Below, piece after piece: positions 21,817-33,189 of a stretch of DNA of 64,000 nucleotides. A model generated the notes under the pieces. The model did not search any database, was not told the origin of the DNA, and saw nothing but the letters and a program-made list of their open reading frames with translations. Made by a program: the position numbers and the translations under genes. The stretch is from the NCBI GenBank assembly GCA_026261815.1, contig JAMPIT010000511.1:3816929-3880928 (forward strand), read 5' to 3'. This DNA comes from Monarcha castaneiventris obscurior. Lineage: Eukaryota > Chordata > Aves > Passeriformes > Monarchidae. Every line of letters starts with the position of its first letter. Position 1 is the first letter of the stretch.

Positions 21817-22130
21817 ACCCCAAATAGCGGGGTTTGACCCCAGGGTTACCCCAAATAGCTGGGTTTAACCCCTGGGTTTACCCCAAATACGAGGTTTCAA
21901 CCCCTGGGTTTACCCCAAATATGAGATTTTAACCCCTGGGTTTACCCCAAATATGAGATTTTAACCCCTGGGTTTACCCCAAATATGAGATTTTAACCCC
22001 TGGGTTTACCCTAAATATGAGGTTTTAACCCCTGGGTTACCCCAAATATGAGGTTTTAACTCCTGGGTTTACCCCAAATGTGAGGTGTTAACCCCAAATA
22101 TGAGGTTTTAACCCCAAATTTAACCCCTGA
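21817..22130. repeat. About 32-bp minisatellite, 9-10 copies
   Basis: The unit contains ACCCCAAATATGAGATTTTA then ACCCCTGGGTTT. It is moderately AT-rich, unlike most arrays here, and begins 140 bp after the solo LTR. Confidence 0.95.
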
Positions 22131-22984
22131 CGGAGCGATTTGACCCCAAAGGCTGCCCCTGCCCGGCTGAGGCCCTGCCCCATCTCTCCCACTGGACAGA
22201 CGGAGAATTTTTCCCGCAGATGATAAAGCATCGTCTGGGGTTTGAGACGGCGAAGGGAAAAACAAAACCAAGGAAAACCAGCAAAACAAAGCAAAACCCA
22301 ACATTTCCCTCCAGGGGAGCAGCGAGCGGCGGTGTCGGAGTGAGAAATGTCCCTCGGCTCCGGCAGATTTTGTTCATTTTGACTCCTGCGCTCGGGGCAG
22401 AACCAAACATTCCACAGCCGCTGGAATTCCCGGCTGGGAACCGGCGGCTTTGCTGGGCAGGAGGGGTCTGGGTGGGTTTGGGAAAGGATGGAAAGGAGGG
22501 AAAAATCTCCTTTCTCCCTCCATCAACATCCCCAACCTCCAGGAGACTCGGGATGAGCGGGGTTTGGGGGCACCTCCTGCCCCTCGCCCCATGCGAAGGC
22601 AAATCCCATCCCACACTGGGAGCAGGGAAAAAGCTCATTTATCCACCGGGATAAAAGCAGGAAAATGGGGATTTTTTTTTTTTTTCCAGCTGATGGATCA
22701 GTTTTGAAACCTTCTCTGCAGTGAGACAGAGGATGGAGGTGACACGTTCAGCCACCCAAGCGTGGCTGGCAGCGCTGGCAGCTCATCCGGGCAGAAAGCC
22801 GGGTGGCACCGGGGGCACTCAGCCTTCCCCACCACCCCTCCCTCTGCATCCCACCCCTTTCCCTCCACCCCAATTCCCGCATTCCCCAGGAGATCCGCGT
22901 CCTCCTCCAGGGAGCATCCCGAGGCTCCATGCCCGGCACAGGGCGGGCACGGCGGGGTCAGGGTGGCACCGCTGGCTGCGGAGC
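22131..22984. other. Spacer, no gene seen
   Basis: Unique sequence with a T14-15 run near 22671-22685. No exon is supported. Confidence 0.5.
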
Positions 22985-23330
22985 TTGGCCCGGAGCACGC
23001 AATTAGTAAATTAATTATCGAGCGGTAACGGAGATTTCATAGCTCGGAGCTGTCACATCACCCGTGTTTTGTCAAAAGGCGGACGACGACTGGTGGAATT
23101 ATTACTGCGGTGCTGGGGCTGGGAGAAAGAGGAGAGAGAGACTCGCAGGGAGAGGGGAGGATAAAAATATAAAGGGAAGAGATAGGGAAGAACAAGATAA
23201 GTGGGTTTTGTTGCTAATGGGAGCTGGCACGGGGACAGAATCGCAACTATTAGAAGACAACACACTCCACTACGAGTGGCTCTGAATGATCCTCTTAATT
23301 AACGGCGAGCATAAAAGGAGCCCGTGCCCA
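22985..23330. promoter_or_regulatory. AT-rich island with homeodomain-type sites, candidate enhancer
   Basis: CGCAATTAGTAAATTAATTA near 22999 packs three TAATTA/CAATTAG-type cores into 20 bases. Further on come GTGGAATTATTACTGC, GATAAAAATATAAAGG and CTCTTAATTAACGG. It is non-repetitive with no coding frame. Enhancer function is inferred. Confidence 0.3.
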
Positions 23331-25890
23331 CCTCCGAGCCCCGGCGGCGCTGCTGGAAGAGCAGCCAGAGCTCCGTGAGGACGCCCACGGAGCCAGGCCG
23401 TGCCCAGCAGTGGCACGGAAAGAGCTGGAGATGCTCGGAGAGGAGGGAATGAGCAGAGCCGAGGGCACAGACCCGACGGGGACACGAAAAAGAGCGTGAG
23501 GAGGTCCCTGGTCCCTTCCTGCCACCTTATCCAGGCCCAGGCAGCAGCGGGACACAGCCTGGGGCTGGCGGCGCTGGCAGCGCTCCTGGATCCGGGGGTT
23601 GCAGAGCCCAAACGCCAAAGGGACGAGATTTTCCTTCCCCACCCGCCCCGTTTCCCCTCCATCTTCCCAGGGCCAGATTGAAGCTGCGGATCCAGCGCGA
23701 TATAAAAATAACACCCCGCCCTCCCACTTGGGAAATTGATTCCTTCGCTTCCCACCCGGCTCCGGCTTTAAATATCCCCATTTACATGCAGATTGCGCTG
23801 CCTCCCTGCACCGCCTGGTGCGGAGCCCGTGGGTGGCTGCCCGGCCGTGCTGGGACCTCATCGTGCCGCTCCACCCCACCCCGAGGCAGCGGCAGAGGTC
23901 CTGGAGGTCCCAGAGGTGCCCTGATGCTGCTTCCCAAGCTGGGAGGTGACGGCGAGCGGTGGCAGTGCCAGGCTGTGCCATCCTGCCGGGAGAGAGCGGA
24001 GAGAGCCGCGGGTCTCATCCCAAATCCAACCCCACAAATCCCATCCCTCCAGCGGGCCCCGGCTGCTTCCCCGTCCCCAGCACGAGGAGCGGCAGATGCC
24101 AGGGATGGGAGGGCATGAGGAGAACGTGGGCAGCCGCGGCTGCGCCCTACTTTTCCAGGGCAAAAATCTGGAGAAGGGAAGCGGAGCTGTGGTGGGAGCG
24201 AATCCAGCATCTGCCACGGCTGGCAGAGCTCGCACCCACGGCCCCGAGCGCCCCCGGCCTCCCCAGCACCGCCCACGGGCACAAAGCAAGGGGCAAGGGG
24301 GACAGGCAGGGATTTTGGGGTGTCCCAGCTGGGTGCAGGGATGGGATAACGCCCCTGGAGCCGGGGGATGTGGGATAGGAGCGGAGCTGGGATCTGCGCT
24401 GGCAGCGGCAGCCACCGCGTGTTGTAACTCGGGAGGGGAGGGAGGGAAAGGATGGGTTTGAAGAAGCCGCCGCAGGGCTCCCAGAGGGATCTTTGCCAGC
24501 TTCTCAAAGTGCTTAATTCCTTCCCCTCGGCAGCCGCGGGAGCAGCCGAGATTCATGGCAGCGCTCCCGACTCGTCCCTCCCTCGCCGCTCGAGGAGGGA
24601 TCAAGGGAGCTGCGAAGCTTCTGCCTCCGCCAGAATCCAACCCCGCGCCTCGGGGCACAGCCGGAGCCCCCCCAAATTCCTGCCGGGAAGATGCTGAGTG
24701 CGAAACTTCCCCCGGTGTGGGATGCCGAGGTCCCCCCGGGGTGACCAAAGGGGAGCTCGTGACGGCGCTCGGCGGATTTTGGGTGGAAAACCCCAGGATT
24801 TAGAGGAGCTAAATGGGAAAAGGATGATGGCAAATCCGTCCTCGCCCCCCGGCACAGCTCCGTGTCCCAGCATTCCCTGAATCCCAAACCGCCTCCCCGG
24901 GCTGAGGTTGGCAGGGAAATCATCATTCCTGCTGAAAAGCAGGAGGCAACAGGGCGAGCACAAACAGCATTTACATATCCTTAATTCTATTTTAGCACCT
25001 CTCGGGCTATTTCTGTCGCGGCAGAAACACAACAGGAGTGCAAGGCCAGAGAAAGGGCAAGGAACGGCTGGGAAATGTGGGACACGGGGAGAAGAAAATA
25101 AATCCCGGCCACGGGGAATGGCTGAGACCTGTCCCGCTCCTCGCAGCCTCTGTGCAGCACAAAGGCACCCAAAAACCACCAGAGATCCCTGTCCCGTGTG
25201 GGAGCGAGGAGGGGACAGCCCCCACACCCCGGGAGAAGCAGCGCTTTCCCTCGCTGCCGGGCTGGGAAAAGCCTCGGGAAGGATCCAGGAGCAGGGAGGA
25301 CATTCCCGGGGGAGCGCAGCCCCCCGGAGCAGGAGGGGACAGGCCAGGGCTGGCTCCGCAGCATCCTCGCCCGTTGCCAGGACAACGGGATGCGATGGAG
25401 ACAACGGGATGCGATGGAGACAACGGGATGCGATGGAGCCACCTCCACCAGGGCCGGCTCCGGGCTGTTGGGGTGTGGGGACCGCAGGTTTGGGGTGCTG
25501 GGGGAGCCCCCCAAAAGTCTCGGATCCATAGCAGAACCCCCCAAGAGCCACCTGCACCCAGCGGCCACGGGGCACAGAGGGAAAAGCGGGAGGGAGCCCA
25601 CTGGGACAACCTCCGGTGCCGGGGGATGGGACAAGGCACAGCCCCGGGGCCTCGCTGCCACATCCCGATGTCTCTGCCCCTCCACCAAGGCGGGACAGGG
25701 GTCAGGGGCTGGCAGGGGGGTCCCCGGTGCCCCACGGGCCCCGCAGAGCCCCGGGCAGAGGGGATGGCAACGCCCGCAGGCTCCGGAGCGGCCATAAAGG
25801 TGCAGCTTCGTTTCTTCGCTGTTGGTGCCATGGCAACCTTTCCCACTTGGCTTAATTACAGAGCCGCCTGTGCCTCGCCGGGGGGGCCGG
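23331..25890. other. Spacer, no gene seen
   Basis: Unique GC-rich sequence. Three ACAACGGGATGCGATGGAG copies (about 25380-25440) form a small 19-bp triplet. The AT-rich part at 24965-25010 includes TATCCTTAATTCTATTTTAG. No exon is supported. Confidence 0.45.
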
Positions 25891-27217
25891 GGGTCTGCTC
25901 CTTCCATCCCTGCTCCTTCCTTCCGTGCTCCTTCCTTCCCTGCTCCTTCCTTCCCTGTTCCTTCCTTCCCTGCTCCTTCCATCCCTGCTCCTTCCTTCCC
26001 GGCTCCTTCCTTCCCTGCTCCTTCCATCCCTGCTCCTTCCTTCCCGGCTCCTTCCATCCCTGCTCCTTCCTTCCCTGCTCCTTCCTTCCCTGCTCCTTCC
26101 ATCCCTGCTCCTTCCATCCCTGCTCCTTCCTTCCCTGCTCCTTCCTTCCCTGCTCCTTCCTTCCCGGCTCCTTCCATCCCTGCTCCTTCCATCCCGGCTC
26201 CTTCCTTCCCTGCTCCTTCCTTCCCTGCTCTTTCCCTGCTCCTTCCCTGCTCCTTCCATTCCTGCTCCTTCCTTCCCTGCTCCTTCCTTCCCTGCTCCTT
26301 CCTTCCCTGCTCCTTCCATCCCTGCTCCTTCCTTCCCTGCTCCTTCCATCCCTGCTCCTTCCATCCCTGCTCCTTCCTTCCCTGCTCTTCCTTCCCTGTT
26401 CCTTTCCGGCTCCTTCCTCCCTGTCTTCCTTCCTGTCTTCCATCCCTGCTCTTCCTCCCTGCTCTTTGTCTTCTTCTGTCCTTCCTCTGCCTTTCCTGCC
26501 TTCATCCCTGCTCCTTCCGCTCCTTCCTTCCCTGCTCCTTCCTTCCCTGTTCCTTCCTTCCCGGCTCCTTCCATCCCTGCTCCTTCCTTCCCTGCTCCTT
26601 CCATCCCTGCTCCTTCCTTCCCTGCTCCTTCCATCCCTGCTCCTTCCATCCCTGCTCCTTCCATCCCTGCTCCTTCCTTCCCTGCTCCTTCCTTCCCTGC
26701 TCTTTCCCTGCTCCTTCCATCCCTCCTCCTTCCTTCCCTGCTCCTTCCTTCCCTGCTCCTTCCATCCCTGCTCCTTCCATCCCTGCTCCTTCCTTCCCTG
26801 CTCCTTCCTTCCCGGCTCCTTCCTTCCCTGCTCCTTCCATCCCTGCTCCTTCCATCCCTGCTCCTTCCTTCCCTGCTCCTTCCTTCCCTGCTCTTTCCCT
26901 GCTCCTTCCCTGCTCCTTCCTTCCCTGCTCCTTCCCACCTCCTTCCCGGCTCCTTCCCTGCTTCTTCCCTGCTCCTTCCCGGCTCCTTCCCACCTCCTTC
27001 CCGGCTCCTTCCCACCTCCTTCCCTGCTTCTTCCCTGCTCCTTCCCTGCTCCTTCCCACCTCCTTCCCGGCTCCATCCCGGCTCCTTCCCTGCTCCTTCC
27101 CGGCTCCTTCCCGGCTCCATCCCGGCTCCATCCCTGCTCCTTCCCGGCTCCTTCCCTGCTCCTTCCCACCTCCTTCCCGGCTCCATCCCTGCTCCTTCCC
27201 GGCTCCTTCCCAGCTCC
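25891..27217. repeat. Polypyrimidine minisatellite, 15-bp unit changing to 11-bp
   Basis: From 25891 to about 26900 the unit is TGCTCCTTCCTTCCC (15 bp, with ATCCC and CGG variants). A degenerate stretch at about 26390-26510 interrupts it. From about 26900 to 27217 one TTCC is lost and the unit is 11 bp (GGCTCCTTCCC / ACCTCCTTCCC). The plus strand is nearly all C and T. Fifteen bases equal five codons and no frame contains a stop, which explains ORFs of up to 748 codons on the plus strand and 611 on the minus. Confidence 0.97.
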
Positions 27218-27395
27218 CCGGAGCCAGGGATGAAGGACGGGAGGTGGAACCCACAATCTCCCGTGGGAGGAGAGTCCTCGCCCGGCCCCAAAGGAGCATC
27301 CTCAGGGAGCGACCCTGGAATGGAGCCCGTGCGGGGATCCACCGGGATGCCAGGGCAAAGCCAGCTGGGCTTTTCCGTGATGGGAAAGGCCTTTT

Positions 27396-27600
27396 CTGAC
27401 TCCTCCTCCTCGTGCCCTGGCTCATTCCTGCCCTTTTCCTCCTCCTCCTCGTGCCCTGGTTCATTCCTGCCCTTTTCCTCTTCCTCCTCCTCGTGCCCTG
27501 GCTCATTCCTGCCCTTTTCCTCTTCCTCCTCCTCGTGCCCTGGCTCATTCCTGCCCTTTTCCTCTTCCTCCTCATGCCCTGGCTCATTCCTGCCCTTGCT
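27396..27600. repeat. About 42-bp repeat, five copies
   Basis: TCGTGCCCTGGCTCATTCC followed by TGCCCTTTTCCTC and a variable run of CCT triplets. Copy length varies with the triplet number. Confidence 0.94.
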
Positions 27601-27637
27601 GCTCCTCAAACTCCAACCTCGGCACCGGGATGTCCCA

Positions 27638-27695
27638 GCCCATCCATCCATGGATCCATCCATCCATCCATGGATCCATCCATCCATCCCAACTG
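27638..27695. repeat. (CCAT)n with embedded ATGGATCCAT palindromes
   Basis: CATCCATCCATGGATCCATC occurs twice. A short microsatellite. Confidence 0.92.
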
Positions 27696-29783
27696 GAATT
27701 CCAAGCGAGGCCAGACCAAAGGGAACCAGGATTCCCCCGATTCAGGCTGTACCTGGAAGCGTTCCCAGCTCAGAATTTCCTTCCTCTTCTAGGAGGAAAC
27801 CCCTTTGGGGTTGGATTCTCCATGAGGGGGATACGGGAAAAACCCATCCCAGCAGGCAAAAGGATCCCAAAGTGAATCCCAGCACGGAGCCAGGCAAATC
27901 CTTGAGCACCAAACGAGCTGGGATGAGACATCCCAATCCTCAAGGGGATCCCACGGGAATTTCCCCGCCCTGGGCAGGGCTCCGGCTGCGAATCCCTTTG
28001 TTATTAATTACAAACAATTATCCTCCCGTGGCGGCTGACCCCGAGCCCGTGTCCGGCTGCCAAGCGGGCAGATGGAGCCCGGCCCCGGCGGCTGGTGGGG
28101 ATTTAATGACCTTATTGATCCCACAGAAATCCCACACGCTGTGCCCGAGCCTGGCAGGAGCATCCGGCTGAGCTCCCTCTCCAAGGGCAGATTTTGGAGC
28201 CCACGGGGACATCCAGGGAGGCAGAGCATCCCTGGAGGACTGGAATTTAAGGCAATTAAAAAAAGAAAGAAAAAAAAAAAGAGAGGGGAAAGGAGGTGGA
28301 AAGGAGCCCTCTGGAGCTGCGGAGAGCGTGAGAAAAAATAACCAAAAAAAAGTGAGAGAGAGAGAAGGGAAAATCTAAAAACCCAACCCAAGCCAGCAGC
28401 GGTGCTGGGCTTCAAAGGTCACCTCTGGGCATGAATTTTAATTTCGCGCAGGAGTTTTGTTCATTTGTTAATTATTTTCAGATGAAAAGGGAGATATTCC
28501 TGCCGAGGGTGAGGAAAGGGCCACGGCAACATTTGAATTTCAAAGGCGAGCTGTTTGCAAGGAAAACACAAGGGGAGAGAAGGGAGGGAGAGCTCCGGGA
28601 GGAGACAGAGAGAGGCTGGAGAGGTCCCCCCACAGCCACGGCCTTGCAGGGGACACTCCGAGGCCACGGTGGCTCCAAAAAAAAAACCCTTGGAATTGCA
28701 TCCTCACCCTCTTTCCAGGGAATTTCGTGCACACCATGGAAGCACATCATGGATTGGGGCATTCTGTGCCTGCTCTCCTCTCCCAGGAATGGGAACACCC
28801 GGGATGAGTCCTGGCACCGGGATGTGGCGCAGGATGGGGTTGGGAACCTCAGGGATTCCAAGAGGGAATTTTTTTACTCCCTCCATCGGTTCTGCAACCC
28901 CAGGAGGAGGAGGGAGAAGAGCAGGAGCTGTTGGAAAGAGCCAGGCGGGAGAGGGCAGGGAATAAAGCAGGGAATAAAACAGGGAATGTTTTCCCTTCTC
29001 CTTTTAGCTTTTAGGGCAGCGTTTGATTTTTATGGAGCCGGAGGAACCCAGGGAGCCGCACATAAAACACAACGGGGTGAATAAAATCCTCCCCCCGAGG
29101 AATTCCCAGCACTTCCCAACATCCTGAACCCCAAAACTGCTCCTTCATGGATGGAACGGATCCCTGAGCATTCCTGGGAACCTGCCTGGGTGGAAAGGGA
29201 AGGGGTTTACAAACTCGCACCCAGGCAAATCCCGCCTGGAATTTCTCCTTCCCGCTTTTCCTTTTGCGGCAGAGCCGTGAATTCCGGGGAAATCATTCCC
29301 CAGGAAAGCTCCGGCCGCACAAACAGCCACCCCACAGATGGGAGGAACCGAGTTATTTTTCCATGGATAAAGCAAATATTTCCCCTCTCCAGATAAACGC
29401 GTTTATCCCGAACCAAGGAGTGCGAGGGAGGAATCCCAGGAGTCAGGGAGGCCCTGAACTCCCAGGAATTCATCCCCCAAAACCCCAAATCCTCCCCACT
29501 GCCCCTCTCCTCAATATCCCCGCCCAGCTGGGCACAAGGAGCTGGGAACGATCCTCGGGAAGAGGAAGATTAGGGCGAGGATTTATCATCATTTCTTCGT
29601 CTCCGGCTGAAACTACCGGGGGGAATTTCACTCCTCCCAGCTCCTCAGCCTTGCCAAATCCAGGGAAAAGTCCAATTTCCACAGTTCTGAGCCCGTCCTG
29701 ATCTCCTAAAACCGAGCGATTTTATGCCTGATGAGGAATTAAACCTCGGCAGCCGCCGTGGAGGAGAGGACAGGGGTGCAGGG
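27696..29783. other. Spacer with purine tract and AT-rich islands
   Basis: Unique sequence. A-rich purine tracts lie at 28255-28300 and 28335-28375. AT-rich islands lie at 27995-28025 (GTTATTAATTACAAAC) and 28430-28490 (TTTTAATTTCGCGC, TTGTTAATTATTTTCAG). No exon is supported. Confidence 0.4.
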
Positions 29784-30690
29784 GATGATCCCAAAGCCCT
29801 GCACCCCTCCAACCTCACCCCTGGAATGGGATTCCAGTGGGATAGAAAGGCAGGAAAGGGACCTGATGATCCCAAAGCCCTGCACCCCTCCAACCTCACC
29901 CCTGGAATGGGATTCCAGTGGGATAGAAATGCAGGAAAGGGACCTGATGATCCCAAAGCCCTGCACCCCTCCAACCTCACCCCTGGAATGGGATTCCAGT
30001 GGGATAGAAATGCAGGAAAGGGACCTGATGAACCCAAAGCCCTGCACCCCAATATCCTCACCCCTGGAATGGGATTCCAGTGGGATAGAAATGCAGGAAA
30101 GGGACCTGATGACCCCAAAGCCCTGCACCCCTCCATCCTCATCCCTGGAATGGGATTCCAGTGGGATAGAAATGCAGGAAAGGGACCTGATGACCCCAAA
30201 GCCCTGCACCCCTCCAACCTCACCCCTGGAATGGGATTCCAGTGGGATAGAAATGCAGGAAAGGGACCTGATGAACCCAAAGCCCTGCACCCCTCCAACC
30301 TCACCCCTGGAATGGGATTCCAGTGGGATAGAAATGCAGGAAAGGGACCTGATGAACCCAAAGCCCTGCACCTCTCCAACCTCACCCCTGGAATGGGATT
30401 CCAGTGGGATAGAAATGCAGGAAAGGGACCTGATGACCCCAAAGCCCTGCACCCCTCCATCCTCATCCCTGGAATGGGATTCCAGTGGGATAGAAAGGCA
30501 GGAATGGGACCTGATGACCCCAAAGCCCTGCACCCCTCCATCCTCATCCCTGGAATGGGATTCCAGTGGGATAGAAATGCAGGAAAGGGACCTGATGATC
30601 CCAAAGCCCTGCACCCCAATATCCTCATCCCTGGAATGGGATTCCAGTGGGATAGAAAGGCAGGAATGGGACGTGATGATCCCAAAACCC
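29784..30690. repeat. 81-bp array, 11 copies in exact register
   Basis: Units begin GATGATCCCAAAGCCCTGCA and include GGAATGGGATTCCAGTGGGA. The first starts at 29784 and the twelfth, partial, at 30675, exactly 11 x 81 bp later, so there is no net indel. Eighty-one bases are 27 codons, so frames on both strands stay open (406 codons plus, 346 and 322 minus). Substitutions change encoded residues freely (e.g. TCCAAC, AATATC, TCCATC), which argues against coding. Confidence 0.96.
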
Positions 30691-31047
30691 CTCATCTGCT
30701 CACCCACTGCCGAGAAGCAGCACAGGACACCCCAATATCCTCACCCCGCCTTCTGGGGCCATTCCTGGAGCTTCCCCATCCCGGGGCATCGGTGTCCCGC
30801 TCCATAAATCCCTGGTTTCACCATTCCCTGCTGGGTCTGGCTAACGAGGCAACAATAAAATTATGGGACGAGTTATTAATGAAGAGAAGCAAGCTCCACT
30901 TCCCTTCCAGCAGCACGGGGAGAGGTTTGGAAATTCCCAGCTGAATTCCAGGTGGAATCCCAATTCCCGGTGCCGCCGGGGCTGGAGCCTCCCTCTGTCC
31001 CCCAGCCCCGGCACCTGCTCGTGCCCCGAGGCACTGAAACCACGCCG
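30691..31047. other. Spacer, no gene seen
   Basis: Unique sequence with an AT-richer part at 30850-30885 (ACAATAAAATTATGGG, GTTATTAATGAAG). No exon is supported. Confidence 0.45.
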
Positions 31048-31086
31048 TAATTTATTTTATTTTATTTTATTTTATTTTATTTTAAA
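31048..31086. repeat. (TTTTA)n microsatellite, about 7 units
   Basis: TTTATTTTATTTTATTTTAT on the plus strand. A pentanucleotide of this kind may mark an old poly-A tail, but no element is recognised beside it. Confidence 0.95.
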
Positions 31087-31295
31087 TGTGGCTGCAAGAA
31101 AACACCGAGCGGAGTTCGCAAAGATCAGGCGCATTTAAATGCAAATTGTGTTATTTCTGTCTCGGGGAGGAGGAAAAAAAAACTTTAAAAAAGCGTCATT
31201 AATACATTTTCTGCAATTTGGAGAAATCAGTGGCAATTATTTTTCTCGCAACGAGCCATTAGGCAACTTTCATTGGGAAGAGGTGGAGGGAGGGG
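31087..31295. promoter_or_regulatory. AT-rich island with POU octamer, candidate enhancer
   Basis: A perfect palindrome, GCATTTAAATGC, at 31131-31142 overlaps a perfect octamer, ATGCAAAT, at 31139-31146. CATTAATACATTTTCTGC and GGCAATTATTTTTC follow. It is non-repetitive and non-coding. Enhancer function is inferred. Confidence 0.3.
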
Positions 31296-31524
31296 AGAGA
31301 CAAAAACACCGAAAAAGATCTCAAGGAAATAATTCTGTGACTGACAACGTTTCCTCCCAGGTCTTCGAGCTGCCTGCTCATCCCAGGAATAATTAGGAAG
31401 GGAAGGAGCTCCAAAGTGCTTCCAGGAGGTGGATGAGTACGAGGCCAAGTGTTTTTCTGAAAGATTGATCCGGCACGTGCGTGCTCAGATCCACAGGATG
31501 GGATTTTGGGGCTCTTCACGGAGA

Positions 31525-31627
31525 ATTTTGGGTTGGGAGAGGCCTTAAAACCCATCCAGTTTCATTTTCCGCTATCCCAGCTTGCTCCAAGCCCCATCCA
31601 ACCCGGCCTTGGGCACTTCCAGGGTGT
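31525..31627 (-). mobile_element. CR1 LINE 3' fragment, antisense
   Basis: The plus strand carries the reverse complement of the avian CR1 3' end: TTTTGGGTTGGGAGAGGCCT, then AACCCATCCAGTT, then GCTCCAAGCCCCATCCAACC and GGCCTTGGGCACTTCCAGGG. About 100 bp survive with internal loss. No reverse-transcriptase coding part remains. The match is to my memory of the consensus. Confidence 0.85.
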
Positions 31628-31789
31628 TGGAATCCAAGTGTTGGAATCCAAGGTACACCTCGGGCTGCCCTGGGGGGGTCAGGAGCCCCAGCAAGGGGGT
31701 CCCAGACCCTGGCAAAAATCCCCAAAATGACCCCAGCTTTGACCTCAGCCCATGGGAAAAGTTACCAACACTGCCAGAAACATTGCAAA

Positions 31790-32250
31790 CCTCTAGGGTT
31801 TGAAATGAGTCGTGGTTTAGTATTTTACAAGGTAAAAAAGTAGATTTTAGGGTTTTTAATGTGAGGACGAAGGGTTTAAGATGGAGGATTTTGGGCATTG
31901 CCCTGTTCTTCTTCTCCTTCTCCTCCTTCTCCTCCATCTTCTCTGGTGGTGGTGGCACAAAATGATTGGTAGAATGAAACAGAGGTAGAAATTCCGTGTC
32001 TAGAACAGGTGCAAATGAATTGGCACAGAACAGTAACTAATAAATGCATTGTGAAGAATGGTTGGATGATGGAAAGGACACAGAAAGGCCGGGACAGCCC
32101 AGGGCTGGGCAGTGCCCGCTCGGACTCGGCTGCATCAGATGTGCGGCCGGAGCTGAGAGCTGGCAGAGAGAAGGAGAAATCAACAACCTGAAACAACATC
32201 TGCAGGCGTTTCTCAGCTGTTTGGGCTCGAGGTAAAACCTCCCAGAGGTG
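31790..32250. mobile_element. Possible interspersed element (LTR-like), unidentified
   Basis: An AT-richer, non-tandem block beside the CR1 fragment. It contains TTTAGTATTTTACAAGG, a run of CTT/CTC triplets (31908-31942) and TAATAAATGCATTG, which resembles a polyadenylation region. The style resembles avian LTRs, but I see no matching termini or target duplication and no second copy in the window. Confidence 0.35.
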
Positions 32251-33036
32251 CAGATAAAGAACCTGGATTTGTGTGGAGTTCCCAACTCCCACACCAGGGA
32301 TGCGACATCCAGGATTTCTCCCAATCCTGAGGGTCCAAAAGCTTCTCCAGCTTTTCCTGATGCTCGTGCTCAAGTGCTGAGGGGTTTGGGGAGGGATTTT
32401 TAGGATCAGAAAAGATTCTAGGAGGAAAAGGTCCCACAGAGGGGGGGGTCTCAGGTATCCAGGTGGTGCCTGCCTCTGGAATGTGCCAGCCTCTCTGGAA
32501 TTCTGCAGCCGGTGTGATCTCCCGCCTGCTTTGCTGCTAAATGAAAGGGAGCAGAGAGGAGAGAAGAAAAGAGCGATCTCCGTGGCGAGATTAAAGGGAA
32601 AAAGGACCAAAAAAAATTATTAAAAAAAAAAAAAAACAAACCTAAAAAATTTAAAAAAAAATGGTGCCAGCTCTTGTCGGATTCCTCCGGGTGAAAAGCG
32701 AATTTCCATAAGGCTGGAAGTGCTCATTAAGCGCTGTTAAGTGGCAGTGCCCACCCCCTGAGCGCCGCAGGGGGGGCTCCTTCCTCACCAGGAGTTCACA
32801 TTCCAGGCTCTGTGGGGTGGGATTTGGGATCATCCAGAGGTGCCAGGCTGCCAGCCTTGTGGGGCTGCCCTTGTGGGGGCAACCCTGGCACCTTTCCCGG
32901 CTGATTTTCCTCACCTCCCCCCTCCCTGCTCACACATCGGGGTCAGAGCCAACGGCAAGAGCACCAAAAGTCCCCCAAAAAACAGGTGGGGGGTGACAAA
33001 GTCAGAGCCACCGAGCTCTGGGGGCATCCCAGGCCC
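32251..33036. other. Spacer with A-rich stretch, no gene seen
   Basis: Unique sequence. A-rich low-complexity DNA at 32608-32662 includes A14-15. No exon is supported. Confidence 0.5.
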
Positions 33037-33092
33037 CTCCTCCTCCTCCTCCTCCTCCTCCTCCTCCTCCTCCTCCTCTTCCTCCTCCTCCC
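33037..33092. repeat. (CCT)n microsatellite, about 18 units
   Basis: CTCCTCCTC triplets with one TTCC interruption. Confidence 0.96.
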
Positions 33093-33189
33093 TGGGCACC
33101 CAGGAGCGGGGCCAGCAGCCTCCAACCCTTGGCACCCAGGGGCTGCCCGGGTCCTGGGGGTCACCTGGGCCCAGTTTCCAGTGGCCTCC

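Noticed and set aside
24987..28171. ORFs of 400-750 codons on both strands across the pyrimidine array
   Set aside because: They are periodic readings of a 15-bp stop-free unit, open in both orientations, with no initiation or splice evidence.
29724..30944. 406-codon ORF across the 81-bp array as a repeat protein gene
   Set aside because: Opposite-strand frames are equally open, unit differences change residues freely and there is no recognisable domain. Kept only as a finding to test.
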